Origin: Calonectria ilicicola
Taxonomy: Eukaryota > Ascomycota > Sordariomycetes > Hypocreales > Nectriaceae
Assembly (NCBI GenBank): GCA_020809705.1
Contig: CP085832.1
Coordinates: forward strand, 3,782,001 to 3,846,000
Reading direction: 5' to 3'
DNA: 64,000 bases
Notes under the pieces: model-generated
What the model saw: the letters and a program-made list of their open reading frames with translations, nothing else
Database searches by the model: none
What the model was told of the DNA's origin: nothing
Position numbers and translations under genes: made by a program
Part shown: in pieces, positions 11,089 through 21,646 of the stretch
Numbering within the stretch: position 1 is the stretch's first letter
How the letters are laid out: every line of letters starts with the position of its first letter

Positions 11089-12367
11089 TCAGCTCAGGAT
11101 TACTGTTGAACAGAGTTGGAATTCAGGCGAAGGAGAACCCATCGTACTCGATAACAACTGTCTCAGCGTTTCCAAGTCCGATATACCCAGTACCAACTTT
11201 GGGACAATCAGATATTTTTGCCATTCGACATCAAGCATGTCCTCGATCTTCTTCATATCCTGGACGGCCATGTCATCTCCATACAGCCAAGTTTTGGGAA
11301 AGTATTTGAACATAACCAGTATGTATGCGAGTAAAACTAAAGCTCGCGGCTGTTTCTTCCGCACCATGTCTAGAAATGGATAAGACATGTGACTGAATAC
11401 ACATATCTTGACCTGATGGTGGAAAGAAAAAGGACCTGTCAATGGGGCACATAATAAGGTTGTGATCTCCGACGCCATGGTAAATAAAACACCGCGATGT
11501 GCCCAATCAGGATCATCGGTATCCATAACCAGAACGGCTTCTAAATCAGGTAGAAGCAGTCTACGGTCGTTGTTGGTAGCGTCAAAGACAAAAACGTTGG
11601 TAGATGAACTGTTGGGGCCATGTTCAAAACGAGACATGGCAGTGGAGGCTATTTGGAGGCTCTGTGAACCAACCATTAACGCTAGAAGGTTAAATACCCA
11701 TAGATCTGGGCTTTGTAATATTCGATCTACCACCAATGAGACTGTGGCCAAGAGCATAGAGGCGCCTTGAACAGCGCGAAATGTCTCCACCGACACGTTG
11801 GCAACGGCTTGGCGCAGCGTGGAGAGTGCCTGGCCTCGATATTGAGCGATTGGATAACGTTCAATACAGGAAGGATCAAGTGAAACACGATGTGTCATAG
11901 CTATCAAGAGCACTGTATCCATCAGGAAAGTGTGCTCTAAGGCTAACCGGGGAACGTCGGATTGTAATTTTGTTGATATCTTTTCTCTGATGAATGATGC
12001 TTCATCGGTCAAGGATTTAGCTGTAGCTACCGCCCAATGATGCATCAGTTCAAGTTCCAACAAATGCTGGGATCTGCTGATCGTATCGCTTGAGCCAAAA
12101 GTGGGATCGGAAGATTCGCGTAGATTAAGTTTGGTGTCAATTGAATGAAGCGGCGAGACGTGGAGATTTCTTCTTCTTTGCATTGGCTGTAGATAAACGC
12201 ATTCGATCTGGTGGCGAGCACATCGTGAACATTTAGGTTTCGCTTCGTCGCACTGGGCCTTGTTAGCTCGCGGCAATACTCCGTACGTGGCAGAATATCT
12301 GAATGACCTTGACGCGGCTGGTCTTGCACATAGTGCACCCGTGCCGGGATTTCCTATGGGGTCGCAT
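11089..12367 (-). CDS. Zn2Cys6 binuclear cluster transcription factor
   Basis: The model is 11089-12252 and 12308-12367 joined, 407 residues. The first exon (MRPHRKSRHGCTMCKTSRVK) carries the first two cysteines; the 55-base intron 12253-12307 has an unusual GTCATT donor but a GCTAAC branch and CAG acceptor. The joined cluster is C-x2-C-x6-C-x6-C-x2-C-x6-C, exactly the Gal4-type pattern. Splitting the cluster after the VK dipeptide is a common intron position in this family. The remainder (~360 residues) is alpha-helical and contains ELMHHWAVATA, like the short regulators with a C-terminal fungal-specific transcription factor domain seen next to sterol-uptake-control (Upc2-like) proteins. Binding site and targets are unknown. 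The nearest candidate is the convergent RTA1-like gene. Confidence 0.9.
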
Positions 12368-13115
12368 TCCGCATTTAGGGTGCCGAGAGATTGATTGTCT
12401 TGTGAAAGAAAGAAGAAATGGTGTCGAATGCTTGGGTGGTCATGAGTTCGGTCTCGCTCTCGCTCTCGTGGTTGAATACGTAATCTACTAACCGAAGGTG
12501 GCTATGCGCAAGTGATTAGTCACGGTACTTCCATGATAACAACTATTATACTAGTGAACGACGACCTGCTTACAGAAAGCCATGGTCAGTTGTTGCTTTT
12601 TAAGGCCTTTAAGGAATAAAAAATTAAAAATTAAAAATAAGAATTAAGAGGAAGAATTAAGAATAAGAATTAATAATATATAAACTGGAAAGAAAATGTG
12701 CATCACACTGACCCATAGGCGGTTGATGTCTTATCTAAGCTACTGGTCGCGCGACTCTAGCTAAGCTGTTTAAATAATTGGCTCTCAATTCTATAGCCTA
12801 CAGAGCTACTGGGTTGTTCCACATTCTGTCTATGCACAGCCAATCCTTGGCAATGGTTGTTGTATGCTCCTTTCAGCTGTCCTTTTAGCCGTGTGCCAAA
12901 TTTCCCTGTCTTGTCTGGTGCGTTGGATTCTATTCTCTTCAGCTCACCCTACAGGATCGTCCACGGCTGACTAAAGTGACAGGGCTCTAACATTAGGTTA
13001 CAGGCTGGCTGATGCGAAAACTTGGTACCCACTACCCCAGCTCGCCTTGAACTCAGATCTGAACTGCAGCCTCTCCCCTGTCTTGCCAAGCACTCCAACG
13101 AGCGTAAAAGTCATC
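12368..13115. other. Intergenic with A-rich low-complexity tract
   Basis: This is the upstream region of the Zn2Cys6 regulator. A purine-rich simple tract of AATTAAAAAT-like units lies at 12616-12681, and a CTCTCG triplet repeat near 12451-12475. No gene is seen. Confidence 0.5.
12616..12681 (+). repeat. A-rich imperfect simple repeat
   Basis: Repeated AATTAAA / AAGAATTAAG units, almost free of C. It could be a decayed transposon tail or simple low-complexity DNA. Confidence 0.7.
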
Positions 13116-15209
13116 ATGGATAGTGCGAAAAAGCCTCCCGAGTCTATCGAGGACATGTGGCTCGATGTCGCCCAGTGATTTCAAACCCGTACTTAAAAAA
13201 GCGTGCACCTGAAGCCAACCTAAAACGCTCAAGGAGTGCATTCAGAAGATTGAAAAGACCAGAACCCCATCAGAAGCACAGGATAACAGCAAGAGGACAA
13301 ATGCAAAGGCATATAGTATCGGAGTTTTACAACGTCTCGAGCTTCTTGGAGGCGTAGCATCGCAGGTGGCTCTTTTCGCTTTCAACAAGATCATTGAACG
13401 AAATTGGGATAAATTCAAATACGTGGATTGTATTAACAACGTGGAAGAGGTCGAAGTGTTCCGCAAATGGCTGGCCAAGTCAGAAATGACGAGTTATCTA
13501 GATATGCTCGACCGTGAGTGGTTGAGTAAAGTTGAGGCTAGCCAAAATCCGAACCAAAAGCTGTTGTCAATCGTTATGCGAACCATTGTCAAACACGACC
13601 TATATGAACGGACCTGGGATGTAAGAATTGCTATTGACTGGCTGAGGGCATAAACCTGCCATCATGTCAGGCGAAAGAAGTCGATGCAGCTCCTGGTGGT
13701 TCTAAGTTAGATGAAAAGAGCGATGGTGGATAACTGGGTGTTGAATCTGTAGTGCGGTGGTGCAGCAGCGAGTTTCCCTTCGCAAAGGAAAGGAGCGCTT
13801 TCATTCACGAGCGAATTGGCGATTCATACAACAGCAGAGATGACTAGAAACCAGCAGTTGACACATACAAGAAAGCCATCGACCAAGGAAACTATAGTTT
13901 GGAATGCCTTTTGGTATTGGCCGAATCCCTAGCCATGAACGAATCCTGAGGTGAGGCCTGCGAAAAGATGGACGAAGCTCTGAAACTGTTAGACAAAGAC
14001 CAAGATGCCGATTCCGAAAAGCGCCCGGTTTCCTACCGCAACCTCGGGCGTTGGGGTATTAAATTTGGTTAAGGACGACGTGGTGTCGAGTACATGAAGC
14101 AGGCCATTGGTATGAGACGCGATGATGAAGGAGTATACTATAAAATTCGGCTATGGTTTCTAGATTGCAAACTGTTGGAAGAAGTATCCGGCGATGAATG
14201 ACGTTGCCCAAGTTGCGCAACCGGAGGATAGAACGAGTTTACTTAAAAGGGTCTTGACTCTAATTGTAGGAGACAGCGACAAGGTCACCACCGCCTTGCC
14301 AAAGCTACGCAAAGCCATTACAACTAGCAAGGACGTCTTTGTCGCTCTGGTCCAGACAATATCACGCGTGGCCAAGAATGTGGAGGACGAAAAGGGCCTG
14401 TTCTACCTCTACGAGGGCATAGCATCCTACTATCATAGCATGACGGAAGGCATGCTCCTAGAAAGTGCCTTAGAGGGCTAGAAGAAGTGCTTCGACACTA
14501 GTCTATTATATTGAGATTAAGGGTTATATTTCTAACTCTTAATTTACCTTAAAAGTTACTTTTAATGCTACTATTAGTTTACTTTTTATGTTGGAGGATT
14601 GGGCTGTGATGGACTTTTGGAGGAAATGGCCTACCCTATAGCAGTTTCGTCCCACATGATAAAAGGGAACATTTGTTGGTACCAAAATAAATCATCAGCC
14701 TTTTCCTCAAATCCATCACATTGTAGATAATAATGAGGACAATGACTAGAATAGCTAGAGCTTATGCTGAAGGGGATTGCTGATGTCGCAGGTCATGAAT
14801 CTACTGACGGTGAAAACCCAGGCGACGAGGAAATCAAGGCTGCATGCAAGAAGATTGAGGCTAGAATTCACGAAATACAACACGCAAGAGAACCAGTCTG
14901 CTCTGATCTCAGTTATGACGCCCTTTGCGGCAATCGCTGGGACTTTACCAATCCCTTTAATAATCTGCAAGTACTGCTAGAACAACGGATTTTACGATGG
15001 ATTGTCCCGGGAAGCTGAAGAACAATACGCTGGGGGATTTGATTTTCAGCACGAGATGTAACAAGGATCACGAGTAGCTCCGGCTAGAAAATTGGAATAG
15101 GAAAGTATACTCGGATTTGTTGAGGAGAAAGGTGCACGTGGATGGTGGAGTAAGCAATGCGAAAGAGTGGTTAGATGAACTAAGGAAGAGTTGGGGCGGT
15201 GTGAATTAG
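13116..15209 (+). pseudogene. Decayed STAND/NLR gene with N-terminal Goodbye domain
   Basis: Conserved segments occur in the order of one gene but in changing frames. It begins with ATG at 13116 and KKPPESIEDMW, the start of the fungal STAND N-terminal Goodbye domain, followed by a TGA. A shifted frame then gives TLKECIQKIEK and LQRLELLGGVASQV, which continues the same domain. From about 13370 the text jumps to material typical of the region after the NTPase core (FRKWLAKSEMTSYLDMLDREW). TPR-like segments follow at 13860-14150 (YKKAIDQGNYSLE, MKQAIGMRRDDEGVYY) with several stops. The C-terminal cysteine-poor module lies at 14880-15209 (NNTLGDLIFSTRCNKDHE, then AKEWLDELRKSWGG and a stop). The NACHT/NB core is missing altogether. 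At least four stops or frame changes are visible, so it is a relic. Intact relatives are regulators of cell death and non-self recognition. Confidence 0.82.
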
Positions 15210-16335
15210 ACCAAGAACACCGAGAACACTTGACGCCCTATTTGACAAATTAATCCTTGCAAAAGATAGGTCAATACTTGCTATTTTGACGGCAGTTACT
15301 GTAGCACGTAACAGCCCCTAAGAACTTCTGTACGAGTAATCAGTTCTCACAAAGCCAGTTAAGGGGGGATCAGCCGTAGCAGAACTCATAGCGCCCAGCG
15401 AATTAATTAGCCGAGGAATAAGGTTTCGGAACCTACCAGGTCTGGATATTTCAGTCATGCTTAAAAGCCAGGCTGTGGCCTTTATTATTTGCGTATCTAC
15501 TATTTTGGTCTTTGGCTGTAATTATTTCCTTCTCGCCAGAGAGTTTGCTCTGCCATTAATAAATGACGGGTAAAATATCAGTCAATAAACATGCGACGGC
15601 GCTCAAACCCCCTTGTAATATGCTAAAAATGACGTATTTTGGACGATCGTTATCTCGATACAGACATGAGCCACAGCGCATGGACCATCGTCCCATTCTT
15701 GGGACAAAACGTTGGGGTAATGGCATGCGGTAATGCAAACAGCCCTGTATTTTGCGTTTGGGGGAGGAACCGGACGAGGATGGCGTCTGGTTATTCACGC
15801 CTTGCGGACCTAGGAGTTTCAGTATATGGATGGCAGTGAAGTAATCCCATCTACATGTTTAGAATAATTACACAATATCCTTTCCTAGTCAATCCTTCCC
15901 TAGTCAATTGGACACAGTGTGTGTCCTCAGTGCCGGGTGTTTAAAGTCGAGATTCTCTTGCCGGGGAGCCCGATTGGATAAATGACGTAACTTAGGATGC
16001 AGGCCTCAATTCTCACACGAGAGATCTGCATAGAGCTCATCTGCGCTCGTCCATGTGTTGTACGAGCTATGGGGGTGCACGGTGAAGGCGATGCCACGTC
16101 CTCGGCATCGTCGGTACCCTCGTGTCCCTCCCCACCATAAATACGAAGGAAATTTCAAGCCGGCACTAGGTTCAACTAGCGTTAAAAATAGAACATTCGA
16201 TTGTTTCAAGTTGCCACTGACAACTCTATATAAGGTCTCTGATGCTATGCTGTTAGATTCCTCGTTCTCTTCATCAACACTCAGTCAATCAACACTCTAA
16301 TAACACCTAATTTTTTCTTCTACTCACCCGCCAAA
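15210..16335. other. Intergenic; promoter of the PhiA-like gene at the right end
   Basis: No gene is supported. A TATATAA box lies about 105 bases before the PhiA-like start codon, and CT-rich stretches (16250-16330) precede the ATG, as at many highly expressed fungal genes. Confidence 0.5.
16227..16233 (+). promoter_or_regulatory. TATA box of the PhiA-like gene
   Basis: TATATAA, 103 bases before the ATG, followed by a pyrimidine-rich leader and ATCACTC/CAACACTC-like start-site sequence. Position and context fit a strong fungal core promoter. Confidence 0.55.
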
Positions 16336-16956
16336 ATGCAGTTCAAGTCTCTCCTCATCGCCGCCGGCCTCGCCGCTGCTGCCCCCACCACTGAGACCTC
16401 CATCAGCAACAACCCCGCCTTCCGCGTCCGAGCCGTCGCTGAAGATGTCAACCTTAACAACCTCCTCTTCACGGCTGCCGACAGTCTTCTCTATCTGAGC
16501 CTCCGGGACAGCAAGGCCACCTGTGACACCGGCACCGACGGCAGTGCCTACTTCTACCTCAAGAACGGCGAGCTCTTCCTGTACAGGACCGAGAACCCCC
16601 CTCAGAAGCTCTTCGTTGACCTTTCCGCCGTGGGTAAGTTGCAAATCATCTCGTCATGTACCCAAGGGCCTTGCTAACGACCTATTTCAGGCGAATCAGG
16701 CAACAGCACAATTGGCTACCTCACTGGTGCCCAGCCTGCTCCCGCGGGTGCTGAGACGGACAAGTGGGCTTACACTAGCTCGGGTGGTCTTACTTTTAGG
16801 GATGCTAGCTTCCTCGCTTGCCCCACTGGTGCAGACGGCGCGTACACCCTCTGGCTCAACTGGAACGGCGACAAGAAGAAGGGTGTCCAATGCTATAACC
16901 TCAAGGGCAATGTTGTTGATGAGTCCTCGCCTGTTAACTGCCTTTACACTCAGTAA
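16336..16956 (+). CDS. phiA: PhiA-like cell wall protein
   Basis: The model is 16336-16633 and 16691-16956 joined, 187 residues. The 57-base intron has GTAAGT, GCTAAC and TTCAG. A short signal peptide (QFKSLLIAAGLAAAAPT) is followed by a mature domain containing DGSAYFYLKNGELFLYR and NPPQKLFVDLSAVG, then IGYLTGAQPAP and a closing CY..CLY segment. This is the layout of PhiA, the secreted wall protein needed for phialide and conidium development in Aspergillus, which has many paralogues in other Pezizomycotina. Codon third positions in exon 1 are strongly C-biased compared with neighbouring genes, which suggests high expression. Its exact role here is inferred from the family only. Confidence 0.88.
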
Positions 16957-18332
16957 TTTCTGAGCTGAGAATTGTTCTTATTACGGCATAGACTGACCTA
17001 CCCGGGAGCCCGGAACCTGGAAGGTCAAGTGATAGGGATCAATGCCAATTCACTTCAGAGGCGTTTTCTCAATGAAAAGGAACAGAAAGAGGGTTTAAGG
17101 GTCACTCCCAAAATAAATAGATTTATAAACTCCTATCCCATAGGATGTTTGAAGTAATACCAGCGGTAGATTCTAACCAAACTCAAACACACGTTCTTGT
17201 TCGAACATGCTCTTGCAAAGAATTCATATTTGGCCCATACAAGTTGACTGGCCCTAACCCATATTTTTTTTTTCAGAGGATGTTCAATTAGTACGCACAA
17301 GGTCTATTGTATATATCTAATGGTTGTTGAGGAACAATGGGGCCGCCCTTAAAGAATATTTGTTTGAGTGGGTCAATCAGTATACTGATACGGTAGGATT
17401 AGAACAGTAGGGGTCTTAATGATATGTAGTAGGAAGGTTAATGTCTTCTTCTCTATCTACCCTAGTAACGGGCTTATATATGCCTTCCAAGGGTGCCTAA
17501 GGCACACACTTACAGGGTTCCATATGTGTTGACACCATTTCCGTATCATATACCCAGTACTATTGAACAGACCTTCATATTTCAGACTGTACCAAGAAAA
17601 TACTATATTAATTATGCATTATCAAATGAACTTGCACCATGTCAGATATAGATCGAATTATCCTAATGCCACTCCTACTGCTGGACCATTTCTGTTACAC
17701 TGGCTTGGAAAGATGAAGGTAGAATTTTGGCTTTTATCTCATATACTATTCACTATTTGATTCTCATGTAACTGGATAGTAACGCTATTATAGAAGATAT
17801 TTTGTAATTGAAATGTCATTCTTCGCTGAAGAAGTCGAGTAAAATGCTCCCGTCTCCTGAAAAATGAAGCTCATTGTATTTTCATGTGTTTGACCACTCT
17901 AACCTCGGTAGCGGGACTTTGTACCGCCTTGCTCGCCGACACATGCAAATTAATTATGCTGGTTTTCTTGTGATTGGCTCAATGACAAAATTTGGAGAGT
18001 ACCTACCATACAGAATGTCAGTGGCCCAACTGTACCTCAGCATACGTCATACCTGCTTCAGTGGCATCATGTGGGACAAAATCCGCGAATTATTCTGCAC
18101 AAGTCCGTCCTCCAACTGGAAAGGTGTGAGAAAGTATCGAATTCAGACGTGAAAATTGGTTATGGATGACCAATAGCCACCGTAGGTTGCCGCGAAGCGA
18201 GTTTGCAGGCCTCATAATGTCGTCCGAATCCCCCCGCTCCGCCACGTAACCTCGAAAAGCAAATTACGACGGCTTGGAAGATAAGAATCAAGACCAACGT
18301 ATCGGCGAACTTATCGAATCGAATTTGTTGAA
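16957..18332. other. Intergenic, no gene supported
   Basis: AT-rich with scattered short open frames that lack motifs. A 12-base string GCCGCGAAGCGA occurs at about 18189 and again inside the amidase first exon at about 18369. A perfect inverted TTGGT..ACCAA pair surrounds 18155-18175. Confidence 0.45.
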
Positions 18333-20419
18333 ATGCGACCGCACCAAATACCTTGGGAAGCCAAGGCTGCCGCGAAGCGATTATCCCTGCTGGCTAAAAT
18401 CCAACCAGCTTGGAAATTAGCACCTTGGGATCTGGAACGTGCCAAAAGACAAAGGGACCTGACAGGAGGATTTATTGAAAGTTTTTTGAATCCTGATGAA
18501 GTTTCAATCACTTCTATGGACACTCTGCCAATCCTTGACGCCATCAAGGACGGAAAGCTCTCCGCTAGTAAAGTGACGACTGCGTTTTGCAAACGCGCTG
18601 CTATAGCGCATCAAATTGTAAGCTTCCATTAACAATAGATAATAATAAAAATAAGCATCTAATATGTACGCCAATAGAATAATTGTCTTCATGAAATCTT
18701 CTTTGATCAGGCAGTTGAGCGAGCCACATATCTGGACAGCTACTATGCTCGGCATCGCAGGACAATTGGGCCTTTGCATGGCCTTCCAATCAGTCTAAAA
18801 GACCAGTTCCATGTAAAGGGTGTAGATACTACGATGGGATATGTCGGTTGGATCGGAAGTAACCAAGGCATCACTAACCCAAACCACATCCATCAAATTG
18901 AAAGCCAGATCGTCACAGAGTTGTTGTCACTTGGGGCGGTCCTGTTTTGCAAGACAAGCCTCCCACAGACACTCCTGTTTGGCGAGACAAAAAATAATAT
19001 AATAGGACAAACCCTGAACCCTAATAATCAGAATCTCTCGGCAGGCGGATCCTCTGGTGGCGAGGCAGCACTCCATGCTTTACGGGGAAGCACAGTGGGT
19101 GTGGGAAGTGACATTGGAGGATCTGTTCGTATCCCTGCTGCATTCTGCGGCACATTTTCGATAAAACCCACACCGGAACGACTTTCATATCGAGATGTCG
19201 CCAATACTAATCCTGGTCAAAACACTTACAGGTCAACCATTGGCTTCATGGGAACATCAATTGATGCTTTGACTTTGATGTTGAAGTCTGTGCTATCCAC
19301 GGAACCGTGGCTTCGCGATCCTGCTGTTATACCAATGTCTTTTCGGCAAGATGTCTTTGACTCGTTCTTTTCTCGGGCTGGTGAAGGCGGCCGGGTGACA
19401 CCGTCTGGACAGCCTCTCAAACTTGGTATCTTCCCAACAGATGGCGCAGTGGGGCCTCATCCACCTATTCTTAGAGGATTAAAAATCGTTTCTGAGGCAT
19501 TGCAGGATGCTGGACATAAGGTAGGATATAGATTAGAGCCGAATAATTATTTCTTGCACTTAATGTCCCATTAACACTAAAATAGATCGTCGAGTGGAAG
19601 CCCCCACCGCACGCGACCGCGAAACGGATTCACGTAGGCTTATTACTTTTCTCATAGTTAATGGTTCTTATTGTATTTATTTTGATAGGTTTCGTTCTTA
19701 AAGGCAGATGGGTCTCACGATATCCATCGTAATCTCGATTTGTCCGGCGAACCTTTGATACCTGATTTACAGAAGAAACTCCCTCTTCAGCCACCCATTG
19801 GATTACTGGAAAGCCAAGACCTCACCTTGCGTGGTTTGGAATATGAGCGCGAGTACTCTGACTATTGGAATTCTACTAGCGATGAAGATGGTAAGAATGA
19901 GGAGACATTAGATCTCTTGGAGAGTACTAATAGCGATCCAGGGCAAATTGTCGATGCGGTGGTAATGCCGGTGGCGCCTCACGCCGCAGTTATCCCTGGC
20001 AAGTATTATCATACAGGTATGGTCACCAGGTCTGGAAAAAACGAATGAAACTAACACCGAAGACCTCATAGCCTATTCAGAAGCCATAAATCTCCTAAAT
20101 TATGCAGCGGTCGTTATTCCGGTCACCAGGGCGGATAAAAATATTGACTTGGTCGATCACTCGTACAAACCACTTAGCGATAAGGATCGCCTTAATTGGG
20201 AATCCTGTAAGTTTTCTTACATACACAATCAGAACCCCATCCTAAATGAGTACAAAATGACCGATGGGTGCCTTGCCAGATGATCCAGAGGTGTATGATG
20301 GAGCGCCCGTTGGTGTTCAAATCGTTTGTCGAAAGTTTGAAGAAGAAAAGGCTTTGGCTTTATCGAAGATTGTATTTGTCGCAGTTCAAAGAGCCAAGGA
20401 GAGAAAGGGCAAGGAGTAA
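18333..20419 (+). CDS. Amidase-signature hydrolase (fungal acetamidase type)
   Basis: Six exons: 18333-18617, 18711-19520, 19586-19633, 19689-20016, 20072-20206 and 20280-20419, 581 residues, all in phase. The amidase signature is complete: Lys in ISLKDQF (~125), the second Ser of GGSSGG (~210) and Ser in GSDIGGSVR (~233) form the Ser-cisSer-Lys triad. The N-terminus (PWEAKAAAKRLSLLAKIQPAWKL) and C-terminus (YDGAPVGVQIVCRKFEEEKAL) are those of fungal acetamidase-like enzymes, which hydrolyse short amides to acid and ammonia. Exon 4 contains a long acidic linker (NSTSDEDGKNEETLDLLESTNSD) that looks longer than in most relatives. Substrate is unknown. The start codon at 18333 fits the family N-terminus. 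No operon-like partner is seen. The next gene is on the opposite strand. Confidence 0.93.
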
Positions 20420-20824
20420 TAGTTCTGCTCTAATATCGAGATGCGCGGTATTAGAATGTTCATAATGTATGTCGACGCGAGAAACAAACGTTGGGGTCGC
20501 CATCTGCGAATCTGACCTTAACTGACATGCGTCGTGTCCGAAATAGCACCCAATGTGTGTTTTTCAAGATTACTATTCCGGAGTAGTTGGACGTTTAATT
20601 GACATGCTGATCGCAGTAACTTAATTTTGGGGGTATTTTCTTTTTATGTATGACTTGTATGTATATGCCTTCTAATTATGGCTCAACAACCCAGGCAGAG
20701 GCAACTCGCTAAAGTATGCACCTCAAGTATGAAGGTTTGACATTCCTCCATATGGATTTTGTGGCATGTTTTATATCAAGTCCATCGGCCTTTGAATTAT
20801 CATTATTTCTCCGTTTTAGTCGAA
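20420..20824. other. Intergenic between convergent genes
   Basis: 3' flanks of the amidase and of the single-pass membrane protein gene. Nothing coding is seen. Confidence 0.5.
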
Positions 20825-21646
20825 TCAAGGAGCCTCATATAGCCTTCCACTACCCTGAGAGTATGGATGGCCGTTTGGAGAGTTTATTGGCTGTCCTGAT
20901 GATAGTTCCGGTCGCGCCCCTTGCAATTCTGTCGGTGACAGTGGGGACAGCTCTGGCTTATGGTCATCCAGCGGTGGAACCTGTTGCGTTTCGATATATC
21001 CGGCATTGTTGGCCTTGCGCATGTGCCTAAAAGCCAAGAATCCAATGCCTGCCAAAAGGGCGAGGCTGGCCAATGTCGCAGCGACTGAAATTCCGGCTAT
21101 TGCCCCCCTTGACGGCTCAGAGTTCGTGTCGGACTCGAATACAGTTACTGTCGCGGTCGCTGCGGTCGCGGTCGCCGATGAATATGTCTTACCTGCCACT
21201 GAGACGTTGAAATACGACGAGGCATCATAGGTATCCGAGCTAGTGTTATACATTGTAAGCTTGAAGACAGCCCACTGGCCTTTTGAGACATTGTTGTCGA
21301 ATTGGTCGAAGCTGACGGTGTAAATTTTGCTTGTGGACCTGGAATCCTCTGTAACTCGGGTCAGCCCAACCTCTGGAGACGCCATGTCTCAGACCTCCTT
21401 ACCTAAAAGAGTTTCATTGTGCCACTCATCCTTCGACAGCTGCGGATATTCTTGCCATAGAATGAGGTCCTGATACTCAAAATCCGAAACCCATTGGATA
21501 TCAATACTGTCTCCAACATTGTATACGGGAACATCGCTCCAATCGCTCTCGTCTAGGGTTGTTGGTGGCCTGAGAAAAACGTTGTGGGAGTGGGTTCGGG
21601 TGATAAAAGCGATAATACATATCGTTAAGGCGACTAAGCAAGACAT
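20825..21646 (-). CDS. Secretory single-pass membrane protein of unknown function
   Basis: The model is 20825-21348 and 21403-21646 joined, 255 residues. The 54-base intron (21349-21402) has GTAAGG, a GCTGAC branch and a TACAG acceptor; reading through instead meets a TGA. An N-terminal hydrophobic signal (residues ~1-20, CLVALTICIIAFITRTHS) is followed by an ectodomain of about 140 residues with NVFLRPP, YNVGDSIDIQW and LILWQEYP. An Ala/Thr/Ser-rich stalk then leads to a single transmembrane helix (~163-188) with a following FRHMRK stop-transfer. The cytoplasmic tail is Pro/Ser/Glu-rich. This layout recurs in fungal proteins that resemble wall-stress sensors or glycosylated surface proteins, but without a WSC domain. 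No function is assigned. About 5 possible N-glycosylation sites (such as NVS, NTS) lie in the ectodomain. Confidence 0.8.

Noticed and set aside
16324..16644. Antisense frame over the PhiA-like first exon, Gly/Glu-rich
   Set aside because: It is the shadow of the C-biased third positions of the real gene.
18189..18380. Repeated 12-base string GCCGCGAAGCGA before and inside the amidase gene
   Set aside because: Only two copies, one in coding sequence with a normal codon context; probably coincidence.
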